A DNA stretch of 10,895 nt, taken from assembly GCA_964634885.1 (NCBI GenBank), contig CAZWLN010000093.1, positions 1-10,895 of the forward strand. The letters run 5' to 3'. Both the position numbers and the translations under genes were made by a program. Every line of letters starts with the position of its first letter. The stretch's first letter is position 1. The notes beneath the pieces were generated by a model. That model was not told where the DNA came from and did no database searches. It saw only the letters and a list, made by a program, of their open reading frames with translations. This DNA comes from DAINRZ01 sp964634885 (GTDB lineage: Bacteria; Bacteroidota; Ignavibacteria; Kapaibacteriales; UBA2268). Shown piece after piece: positions 1 to 6,658 of this stretch.

Positions 1-100
1 CTTCCCCTTGGGGAAGGCTGGGATGGGGTCTCTTAGTTCATCAAGTTTGTAAAGTCGGGAAAAAGCCCCGTAGAGGCGATATATTAATAGTTTATCAAGA
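1..100. repeat. Mosaic intergenic repeat, left-edge copy
   Basis: The copy starts with a GC-rich near-palindrome (cttcccc-tt-ggggaag, 1-16) and continues through a 36-bp module ending tctcttag. Two 9-bp microrepeat units follow (ttcatcaag, tttgtaaag), and then an A-run leading into gccccgtagaggc. The 36-bp module matches 10849-10884 at 35 of 36 positions and resembles the modules at 7744, 7845 and 7945. A further 9-bp-like unit (tttatcaag, 92-100) lies inside the last codons of the neighbouring peptidase gene. It is non-coding apart from that overlap, and no mobility gene is associated with it. The left edge of the element is cut by the window. Confidence 0.85.
60..78 (-). terminator. Intrinsic terminator-like hairpin after the peptidase gene
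   Basis: Read on the minus strand, 5 nt past the stop codon at 84, the sequence is GCCTC-TAC-GGGGC followed directly by six T residues. This gives a five-pair stem (one G-U) with a three-base loop and a T-tract, the form of a short Rho-independent terminator. The stem is weak, and it is part of the dispersed repeat family: a degenerate version (gtcccgtaggggcg) sits near 8030 with no gene ending at it. It may therefore be a terminator recruited from a repeat, or a coincidence of repeat structure. Confidence 0.5.
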
Positions 101-965
101 AATTCGGCCCCTGAGGTTCAATTTCTGACATCTGTTTTTCATGGTACATTATGTATTCCCTGAATTCTGACTGAAAGCTTCCGAAGTCACAACCGAATAC
201 TTCCCTGAAAATCCTGTCGTGGTCGTTGTCGTCGATTAAAGCTTTCATGTACCTGATGAAAGAAGCCTTCCCGTGTTTACTAATCAGGTAATCCACCATG
301 GTGCCGAACTCGGAGTATATGAATGTCATCCGGTATGGTACCTCGAGTTTGACCTCATCTTCTTTCCCGGTCTTGAAATACTCCGGCGGCATATAGTTGC
401 CTTTCGCGACGAGTGAACAGACTTCCGGTTTTGAGGGATAGAAGCCGGTACCCATCTGGTTTGAACTGTAAACTGCTATTCCTTCGAGAAGCCACTCCGG
501 GTAAGAGAACTCGCTTAGCAGGCCTTTGTGCTGGAATATTAATATATGGGATAGTTCATGTGCCAGGTACACCTCCAGAGAGATTTTTCCTTCGGCGGCT
601 TCACGTAAAGCCCAGGGAGAGATGAACAAACGCCCGCTGGAAAAAGCGCAGAACCTCGCTTTGGAGACGGAATGGGAGAGATATTCGCTGCTGTCGCGGA
701 AAATAAACAACTCAGGTTTTTCTGTAAAACTAAGCTCGTGGAAATCTTCAATCGAAGGAATAAGACTGTCGATTGCCGACAGGTCGGGTTGTTCTGCTCC
801 TTCTTGAGCTAAGAGGGTAATATTCTTCAGCTCGGTCCTGTTAAAACCGATAATGACCGGAGAAAATGCAAACAGCTTACCGAAGAGGAATTCGTATGAG
901 ACGAAAAAAATAATCAGTAACAGAATCGATAATATTACCAGCCTGAATCTTGTTGGCTTCTTCAT
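84..965 (-). CDS. Membrane-anchored HExxH metallopeptidase-like protein (gluzincin type)
   Basis: This 293-residue protein has one strong N-terminal hydrophobic segment (about residues 8-28) after a basic start. There is no convincing cleavage site, so it is probably an inner-membrane anchor with the rest in the periplasm. The zinc-binding motif HELSH (H136, E137, H140) is followed 21 residues on by E161 in the motif WLLEGIAVY, the expected third ligand of the gluzincin (peptidase MA-like) clan. This makes a metallopeptidase fold likely; the substrate is unknown. The start is the ATG at 963-965, preceded by AT-rich sequence without a clear Shine-Dalgarno. The gene lies 121 bp downstream of the barrel operon on the same strand and could be co-transcribed or separate. 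Its last codons (residues F-L-I-N) overlap a repeat-like 9-mer, so the extreme C-terminus may be repeat-derived. The motif call is good; the specific role is unassigned. Confidence 0.82.
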   Translation of the reverse strand: MKKPTRFRLVILSILLLIIFFVSYEFLFGKLFAFSPVIIGFNRTELKNITLLAQEGAEQPDLSAIDSLIPSIEDFHELSFTEKPELFIFRDSSEYLSHSVSKARFCAFSSGRLFISPWALREAAEGKISLEVYLAHELSHILIFQHKGLLSEFSYPEWLLEGIAVYSSNQMGTGFYPSKPEVCSLVAKGNYMPPEYFKTGKEDEVKLEVPYRMTFIYSEFGTMVDYLISKHGKASFIRYMKALIDDNDHDRIFREVFGCDFGSFQSEFREYIMYHEKQMSEIEPQGPNFLINY

Positions 966-1046
966 GCTTTAATACTTTAAATTTACAACATAATACTGTG
1001 AAATACGATTAGCCTGTGGCTTTGTTTCGCAGAAGCAGCCAATATG

Positions 1047-1073
1047 GATCCGGATCAATAAAATGTTTAAACA
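1047..1073. promoter_or_regulatory. Two adjacent 10-bp perfect palindromes
   Basis: The 121-bp gap between the barrel operon and the peptidase gene contains GATCCGGATC (1047-1056) and TGTTTAAACA (1064-1073), each its own reverse complement and separated by 7 bp. They lie just downstream of the barrel stop codon and about 80-110 bp upstream of the peptidase start, where an operator or promoter-proximal site could be. No good TAnnTTTG or TATAAT element is obvious nearby. Palindromes of this length also occur by chance, so this is only a candidate. Confidence 0.2.
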
Positions 1074-1086
1074 AATACAAAATCAT

Positions 1087-2031
1087 TTACCACCATGTAT
1101 GCTTTATTTTAAACCTTAGCGACACCCCTGCATAGAAAGAAGACATAGTCCAATCTAACCTCTCCGTTACCTTTGTCAGGTTGTAACTGTAGCCGACATA
1201 AGGCATTATATCATATCCACATCCAGTTGCCCATTCATAATAGACCTCTGCATTGAGGTTAAAGAGGAAGTCCCTGGCTCCGGACGGAGCCCCCTCAGAA
1301 AGTACTGCCGTCTGCCTGTTGTTCTCATACCTTAAAGGATGGAACTCCTGTGAGAATGACACATTGTTTGTTGATTTAAGTTTCAGTTCCTCGTCAAGGT
1401 CATTGTTGATTACCCACAGGACGCCGGGCCCGGCAGAGATTATCAACTGATCAACCAGCCTGTATGAATACATGGTTTTCAGGCTCAGGCAGGAGAGGCT
1501 GCTTTCGATATTGTCTTCGAGGAGGCCATTCCCGCTCAGGTCGCCGGACAGTACGGTTGAATTATAATTGTAGTCATTAATGAGGGTACTTGCCGAATTG
1601 TTGAAAGAACTGTAACCGAGACTGATAGTGAGGCTGTGCCTGTTCTCGACAATTCCACCGAATGGAACCCATACAAACAGGCCGGCAGAGAACCCAGTGC
1701 CGGTTAGGTCAAATTTCTTAGAATTTGGGCTTAATTGAGATTGAGTCGAAATATTATTACTATTAGATTTATTTATATTAACCTCCGGGCCAAGAAATTG
1801 TACGGTTCCTTTAAATGGTGGGCCACTTATATAGCACTCTACTCTTATTTCATCCTGCCCGCTTGCTCCCCAGATCATCGAGTTAAAGGTAAGCAGCAGG
1901 GCACCGAGGCGTATCTTCCTGCTTATAAGTTTAGCGCTGCGCCCCCCGTTGATGAAAACCAGGGCAGAAACAACTACGAAAGCTGCCCCAAGCGCTATTA
2001 TTACTATCGGAATAAAGAGTTCTTTTTTCAT
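1087..2031 (-). CDS. Outer-membrane beta-barrel protein with an unusual two-segment N-terminal extension
   Basis: The protein has 314 residues from the ATG at 2031. A TTG three codons upstream (2040) is in frame but unlikely to be used. Residues about 7-27 are a hydrophobic segment. A basic stretch (RSAKLISRKIR, 31-41) leads into a second hydrophobic, signal-like segment (42-56), and then a Cys-Tyr motif (C66-Y67) followed by Gly-Pro-Pro. A Ser/Asn-rich linker follows. The remainder (about 95-314) shows alternating aromatic and hydrophobic strands, a GYSY motif and a C-terminal barrel strand (AGVSLRFKI), typical of PorT/OmpA-like outer-membrane barrels. It aligns over most of its barrel with the gene immediately upstream (shared L-S/T-GD, AGP, VSFS and M-x(3)-S-x-F-x-AG motifs). 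The start is 9 nt after that gene's stop without a clear Shine-Dalgarno, suggesting translational coupling. Ligand or function is unknown. Confidence 0.82.
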   Translation of the reverse strand: MKKELFIPIVIIALGAAFVVVSALVFINGGRSAKLISRKIRLGALLLTFNSMIWGASGQDEIRVECYISGPPFKGTVQFLGPEVNINKSNSNNISTQSQLSPNSKKFDLTGTGFSAGLFVWVPFGGIVENRHSLTISLGYSSFNNSASTLINDYNYNSTVLSGDLSGNGLLEDNIESSLSCLSLKTMYSYRLVDQLIISAGPGVLWVINNDLDEELKLKSTNNVSFSQEFHPLRYENNRQTAVLSEGAPSGARDFLFNLNAEVYYEWATGCGYDIMPYVGYSYNLTKVTERLDWTMSSFYAGVSLRFKIKHTWW

Positions 2032-2040
2032 TGCTGTCAA

Positions 2041-2886
2041 TTAATTTTCTTTATTGATTAAATCTTTCGTGTTAAACATCATAACTATTCCGGCATGGAA
2101 GGCGGAAATGTTGAAATCCATCCCGGAGACAGCGCTTGACGGGTACCAGGAATAGCCCATATTGACCAAAAGTGAATAGGGGCCGTAGTAAGATGTAAGT
2201 GCCCCGTAAACATTGAAATAGGCGTCGATAGTTAAACCGAACAGCAATTTATTGCATTTTTTTCCACTCCCATTCAGCTGCAGGCGTTTGCTATCGGTAG
2301 GTTCAAGGTAATCGTTGAGGGCTTCGGAGAAGGATACCTCAGCCTGGTATTTGGAATCGATTGAAACGCTTTCTTTGCAATTGAATATACTATTTATCAA
2401 TATATCAGGCCCTGCAGCCACATATAGATTATTCCAAAATTCGAGAAGATACCTTGCTCCAAGATAAATATTCGAACTTATGTTCTTGATCTCATGTTTT
2501 AAGATGTCTTTGTGTGCAATGTCGCCCGTCAGTACTTTTGAATAGTATGACTGATCATTGATGTAACTTTTGTATAAATAGGAATAGCCCAAAACACCGC
2601 CCTGCAGCCTGAGGTACTCGGCGTATCTGTGTTTACTCTGAAACGGGAAGTCAATAAAGAAATCGATAGTAACGCCGTTAAATGGGACAGGATTGCTGTG
2701 CACGGGTAAAAACTCGTTCGATTGACGAATAGCGTCATTTGAAAATGGGAAGACATAGTTGATGAAGAATCCGAAGTGAACATTCCTTTTTTTTCCTGAA
2801 TCAGAGCAAAAGAGACTGGTAGCGCCGATTGTCAATAATAGCACTGCTACGGCTGCTGCAATTGCTGTATTATTCTTAATAGCCAT
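2041..2886 (-). CDS. Outer-membrane beta-barrel protein (paralogue of the next gene)
   Basis: The 281-residue protein has an N-terminal signal peptide (hydrophobic residues about 7-26, ending near TSLFCSDSG). The Cys there lacks a good lipobox (Phe at -1), so signal peptidase I cleavage is more likely than lipidation. From about residue 35 the protein is a series of amphipathic strands with periodic aromatics, an AGP turn, GYSW and a final barrel strand (FHAGIVMMF). This is the pattern of small Bacteroidota-type outer-membrane barrels. A strong Shine-Dalgarno (AGGAGG, 4 nt before the ATG) supports the start. It begins 24 bp after the radical SAM stop, and its own stop is 9 nt before the next barrel, so the three genes form one transcription unit. 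Unlike its paralogue it has no long N-terminal extension. Specific function is unknown. Confidence 0.85.
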   Translation of the reverse strand: MAIKNNTAIAAAVAVLLLTIGATSLFCSDSGKKRNVHFGFFINYVFPFSNDAIRQSNEFLPVHSNPVPFNGVTIDFFIDFPFQSKHRYAEYLRLQGGVLGYSYLYKSYINDQSYYSKVLTGDIAHKDILKHEIKNISSNIYLGARYLLEFWNNLYVAAGPDILINSIFNCKESVSIDSKYQAEVSFSEALNDYLEPTDSKRLQLNGSGKKCNKLLFGLTIDAYFNVYGALTSYYGPYSLLVNMGYSWYPSSAVSGMDFNISAFHAGIVMMFNTKDLINKEN

Positions 2887-2910
2887 CGGGCCTCCTCTTC
2901 AATTAATGAT

Positions 2911-3921
2911 TCAAAACATTGTAATTATCGGGTCGGGGCTGCCGAGTCCGGTTCCAATCTGTTCCGACGCTGCGCGGCAGCCGCCGAAGCAATGGTCCCA
3001 TTTCATACAGTTGCTGCAGTACCCGGGTTTGACTGTCTTCCAGCTCTTTATATACCCCGATTCGAATATTTCCCCTGGTTTTTGTTCGTGTATGTTGCCG
3101 ATTACTACCGGAGAGTGGTTGCAAATCCTGACATTGCCGTCGATGTCGAGAGTAACGGGCATATTATCAACATTTGCCGAGCAGGACTGAGTTCCTATGT
3201 TCACATAGTCTGCCGGGTCGAGAACACAAAGAGGAGTACAAACATTGGATGTGATGGTGAGTCCCAGCTCAGGCGCCAGCTTGTCTGCTGTTGCAAAAGC
3301 TTTCCTCAATGCGTCTTTGGAGGGCATAAGCAGGGCGGCGTTACTAATGCCCCTGCCGCCAATGTTGAACCTGGTGAACATAATCCTGTCAATGCCCAAT
3401 TCAGCGTAAAAACGCAGAGTTTCTGCCATATACGGGATATTCTTCTTTGTAAGTACCATGTCGATGACCACATTAGCACCCAGGCTTTTCAGGTATTTGA
3501 TGGATTGCAGCGTCCTGGCGTGAGACCCGGCTTTCCCGGTCATGGCGTCGTGAACGGCGCTGTCATGAGAATGGAGAGGCAGTTCGAAAAGCCCTACCCC
3601 CAGCCGGAAGAGTTCCTCGTATCTTTTGTGGTCGTTGGTGTAGCCGTTAGTGATGACGGTTACATTCTTTTTTTTCAGACGGCAGTACAGTACCAGTTCA
3701 GGCAGCCTTTCTGCAAGGGTTGGTTCGCCCCCTGTGAAGGCAATGGTGTTGCAATCGAGCGTTTTGAAAGCTTTTTTCAGGGTAGCACGGGCTTTTTTGT
3801 AAGAATTAAAATGCCCAAACTCTTCCCCGTTCCTTTTCCAGATGTTGTAACAATAGAGACAGTCGAGGTTGCAGGCTGAAGTAACCTCGAACACAATGAC
3901 CGGCAGGTTGTGTTTACCCAT
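2911..3921 (-). CDS. Radical SAM/SPASM-domain enzyme
   Basis: This 336-residue protein has a canonical radical SAM core: C17-x3-C21-x2-C24 binds the [4Fe-4S] cluster that cleaves S-adenosylmethionine, and GGEP (64-67) is the SAM-amine motif. The C-terminal part carries a SPASM region with C247-x14-G-x4-C267 and then C302-x2-C305-x5-C311-x3-C315, ligands for auxiliary clusters. SPASM enzymes typically modify peptides or proteins (sactipeptide, PqqE- or anSME-like maturases). The last Cys expected after the CxxxC, usually in a short Asp-Pro-x-Cys context, is absent: the protein ends SPDPIITMF. Two further cysteines (C228, C232) precede the SPASM region. It is the first gene of a three-gene operon with two outer-membrane barrels. 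The start is the ATG at 3921, with no strong Shine-Dalgarno; an upstream ATG in the other register stops at once. No obvious small precursor-peptide gene was found nearby, so the substrate is unknown. Confidence 0.95.
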   Translation of the reverse strand: MGKHNLPVIVFEVTSACNLDCLYCYNIWKRNGEEFGHFNSYKKARATLKKAFKTLDCNTIAFTGGEPTLAERLPELVLYCRLKKKNVTVITNGYTNDHKRYEELFRLGVGLFELPLHSHDSAVHDAMTGKAGSHARTLQSIKYLKSLGANVVIDMVLTKKNIPYMAETLRFYAELGIDRIMFTRFNIGGRGISNAALLMPSKDALRKAFATADKLAPELGLTITSNVCTPLCVLDPADYVNIGTQSCSANVDNMPVTLDIDGNVRICNHSPVVIGNIHEQKPGEIFESGYIKSWKTVKPGYCSNCMKWDHCFGGCRAASEQIGTGLGSPDPIITMF

Positions 3922-4090
3922 ATTTTGCCATTAATTATTTTTTACAATCTATAAATATAGCTGTAAATTTCTTTTGTAATAACAAATTTCCAAGAAAAAA
4001 GTTTCATTATTATAAAAAAAAGTGAGACTTTTTGATGATTCATGTGTCACTTATTAGTATTATATTGCCAATTATCATTGGAGTGTTGTT
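3922..4090. promoter_or_regulatory. AT-rich divergent intergenic region with candidate promoters
   Basis: This 169-bp gap separates the minus-strand radical SAM operon from the plus-strand DUF3160 gene and must hold both promoters. On the minus strand, TATATTTA (plus 3952-3959) with a TTTG 23 nt upstream (plus 3983-3986) loosely resembles the Bacteroidota -7/-33 pair, though the spacer is slightly long. A small dyad (ctata-aa-tatag, 3949-3960) overlaps it, and the 7-mer AAATTTC occurs twice at about 3965-3990. On the plus strand a TATTATATTG stretch near 4058 is the best -7 candidate, and GGAG about 9 nt before the ATG at 4091 is a good ribosome binding site. All promoter calls are by eye and weak. 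Confidence 0.35.
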
Positions 4091-6640
4091 ATGAAAATCA
4101 TATTTACTGTATTAATATTCTTTATTCTTCAGTGCACACTGTACTCACAGTTTGACATTGAAAAATACAAAGAGTATCTTAAGAACCGTAAAGATATGAC
4201 ACCGGAGGAATTGTTGAAGGAATACCCTGCCGGGAAATTTCTCAAATATGCTCCTGTTGATTTTAATAAGGCAGAGTACGGCGACAGCATCGACAGAAAG
4301 TACCAGTTGACGCCCTATGAGAAAAGCCTTATCGGCAATCACGGTTTCATGGTTACCGAAAGGCTGAATTTCATTAATTTCGCCAAAGCTATGAATGACA
4401 TCTACCACCGGGATTTACCTCTTTATATATCTGCGGACGCCATACTTCACTCCCTTCATTTCTCCATGGACAAAATGCTGGAAGAAGCCGAGAAGTTTCA
4501 TCTGAGTGAAAGCCTCAAGTCTATGCTTCAAAAAATGAAATTACAAATTGAAGTCATGGGAAAATTAGATTCGGGCAGTACATACTTACAGGCGCTGAAG
4601 GACTTCGACCTGTACGTATATGTCGGCAGCAGGCTGTTAACAGGGGAAAGTCTTACCCCGGTGTATGAAATGAACAAACAGAAAGCCGACGCCATCATTC
4701 AAATGATCAAAAGCCAGAGTCTTGTCCTGGGAGCGAAGATATTTACAGATTGCGGGGTTGACATAGACTTCAGCCAGTTCAAGCCCAGAGGTCACTATAC
4801 GAGTACCAATGAGCTGACACAGTATTTTCAATCAATGATGTGGCTTGGGAAAATTGAAATTTTCATAGACAGCCCTGTTTCACTTAAAGGAGAATTGCCC
4901 AAGGAAGACCTGCTGAGAAACCGTATGCTTACGGCGGTCATAGCCGAAGCTACCCTTAATACGGCAATACAGAAGCCATATACTGACATAGATAATTTTT
5001 TAAATGTATTCATCGGCAGGCAGGATAATATTACTGTTGCCGAAGTTTGCTCAGTAATGAAGAAGAATGGTGTAGCCCATGCCTTTGAGTTGTCTGATGC
5101 CGGGAAAATAGCTACATTTGTTAATGATCTGAAAGAACTCAACTCAGCTAACCAACTGTACAATTCCCAGGTATTGTTCCAGGGGTCGGACCAGGTAAAA
5201 CCTGCCGCCGCATTTATGCTTATGGGGCAGAGGCCCATACTGGACGGCTTTACTACGGCAAACGTAGTCTATGACAAGATAATATACCAGGAGGACTATG
5301 TCAGAAGAATGCTTCCCAAGACCCTCGATATTATCTTCGCTTTTGGCAATGATGCAGCAGCACAGCTTTTACTGCCCGAACTGAACCGCTTTCATTACTC
5401 TCCGAACCTTGCAGGGTTAAGATACCTGATCAATTCCTATGACGAAGACTTTTGGAAAAGCACTACCTATAGCTCATGGTGGAAAGCCATCAGGAACCTC
5501 AACCCTCCCCTCGACAGGACCGGCCTTCCACTCTTTATGCAGACTGCTGCATGGCAGCAGAAAACAATGAATACTCAGCTTGCATCATGGGCCGAATTGA
5601 GGCATGACTTCCTGCTGTATGCCAAGCAACCCAGCACTTCCGGATTATTGTGCTCTTTTCCCCATTCTTATGTTGAACCTGTACCTGAATTGTACCGATC
5701 GGTCAAATTAGTAATCCAAAGCGCTAATGAAGCTCTGAAATTGATAGATGCCGATAATTATAGTTCTTCTTATTGTGATAAGGCTTCAAAAATATTGGAT
5801 TCACTTTATAATATCTCTGTTAAAGAACTGAAAGGCGTGGCTCTTTCGAAAAATGAGACTGATTTTCTGGAAAAGACATTTGCTTTTAATACATTCACAA
5901 ACGGATGCGATCATAATAACCCCAATTATACTTTGGCAGGGGGCTGGTACCTGAATTTATACTACAGTTATAATAATAATTTCAGTAGTGGGCATTACGC
6001 AAAAGATGCGTTTGTTGTTGCCGACGTTCACACGGCGCCGACAGATGAGGACGGCAATATTACCGGAAATGTTTTACACGCTGGTACAGGCTCGGTAAAC
6101 TTATGTGTGATTGTGGCCAGAACTCCCGAAGGGACGAACCGTGCCTATATCGGCCCTGTCAGCAGCTATTACGAATATACTTCAAGTAACTTCATCAGGC
6201 TCAGTGACGAAGAGTGGAGTGAATCCATATACACTATTGGCGCCGTTAAACCTGAGTTTACCAGGCTGTACCTCGCCGAAAAGAACCAGACCGAACCTTT
6301 GGAAGGTATCAGCCTGTTAATGGAAGAAATCAATGATGTTCATGATGGCCGTCCGTCCGCTAATCTGTCGTTGGCAGTTACTCCGAACCCGTTCCCGAAC
6401 CGTACAGTAATCTCCTTCACAGTGCCGGCCGAACTGACAGGCGAGAATGTCAGCATCAGCTTCTTCGACATCATGGGTGCGGAGAAATTTGTACTGCTGA
6501 ACAAGGAAATGCAATCGGGCAATTATTGCATCGAATGGGACGGCAGCACGGCTGACCGCCAGGGATTGACTCCCGGTGTGTACCTGTGCCGCCTGAAAAT
6601 TGGCAATCATGAGAAAACCGTCAAACTGATCAGGAATTAG
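4091..6640 (+). CDS. Secreted DUF3160 protein with T9SS C-terminal sorting domain
   Basis: The 849-residue protein has a signal peptide (about residues 1-19, cleavage near LYSQ-F). The long body carries the DUF3160 signature: an ISADAILHSLHF-type segment near residue 113, GQRPILDGF near residue 379, and a late VVADVHTAP ... VLHAGTGSVNL ... IGPVSSYYEY block. The function of DUF3160 is not established. From about residue 758 comes an Ig-like type IX secretion sorting domain: TPNPF, an FDIMG turn, GLTPGVYLCRL and a basic end KTVKLIRN. The protein should cross the outer membrane through T9SS and be released or attached to the surface, where the sorting domain is normally cleaved. The T9SS machinery is not in this window. 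The ATG at 4091 is supported by GGAG and by the signal peptide beginning at once. It faces the GIN-domain gene, with only 18 bp between the stop codons. Confidence 0.95.
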   Translation: MKIIFTVLIFFILQCTLYSQFDIEKYKEYLKNRKDMTPEELLKEYPAGKFLKYAPVDFNKAEYGDSIDRKYQLTPYEKSLIGNHGFMVTERLNFINFAKAMNDIYHRDLPLYISADAILHSLHFSMDKMLEEAEKFHLSESLKSMLQKMKLQIEVMGKLDSGSTYLQALKDFDLYVYVGSRLLTGESLTPVYEMNKQKADAIIQMIKSQSLVLGAKIFTDCGVDIDFSQFKPRGHYTSTNELTQYFQSMMWLGKIEIFIDSPVSLKGELPKEDLLRNRMLTAVIAEATLNTAIQKPYTDIDNFLNVFIGRQDNITVAEVCSVMKKNGVAHAFELSDAGKIATFVNDLKELNSANQLYNSQVLFQGSDQVKPAAAFMLMGQRPILDGFTTANVVYDKIIYQEDYVRRMLPKTLDIIFAFGNDAAAQLLLPELNRFHYSPNLAGLRYLINSYDEDFWKSTTYSSWWKAIRNLNPPLDRTGLPLFMQTAAWQQKTMNTQLASWAELRHDFLLYAKQPSTSGLLCSFPHSYVEPVPELYRSVKLVIQSANEALKLIDADNYSSSYCDKASKILDSLYNISVKELKGVALSKNETDFLEKTFAFNTFTNGCDHNNPNYTLAGGWYLNLYYSYNNNFSSGHYAKDAFVVADVHTAPTDEDGNITGNVLHAGTGSVNLCVIVARTPEGTNRAYIGPVSSYYEYTSSNFIRLSDEEWSESIYTIGAVKPEFTRLYLAEKNQTEPLEGISLLMEEINDVHDGRPSANLSLAVTPNPFPNRTVISFTVPAELTGENVSISFFDIMGAEKFVLLNKEMQSGNYCIEWDGSTADRQGLTPGVYLCRLKIGNHEKTVKLIRN

Positions 6641-6642
6641 CA

Positions 6643-6655
6643 GAGTCAAAGACTC
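6643..6655. terminator. Short hairpin between convergent genes
   Basis: GAGTC-AAA-GACTC forms a perfect five-pair stem in the 18-bp gap between the two convergent stop codons. On the plus strand it is followed by a T-rich stretch (atcttatttaatcttt), so it could end transcription of the DUF3160 gene. On the minus strand no T-run follows. The stem is short and only moderately GC-rich, so the call is tentative. Confidence 0.28.
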
Positions 6656-6658
6656 ATC

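Noticed and set aside
2029..2040. TTG at 2040 as the start of the second barrel
   Set aside because: An ATG three codons later (2031) gives a conventional Met-Lys-Lys start; the TTG sits at the end of the previous gene without a ribosome binding site.
2992..3879. 295-codon open frame on the plus strand
   Set aside because: It lies wholly antisense to the radical SAM gene, whose cysteine and GGEP motifs are unmistakable; a shadow frame.
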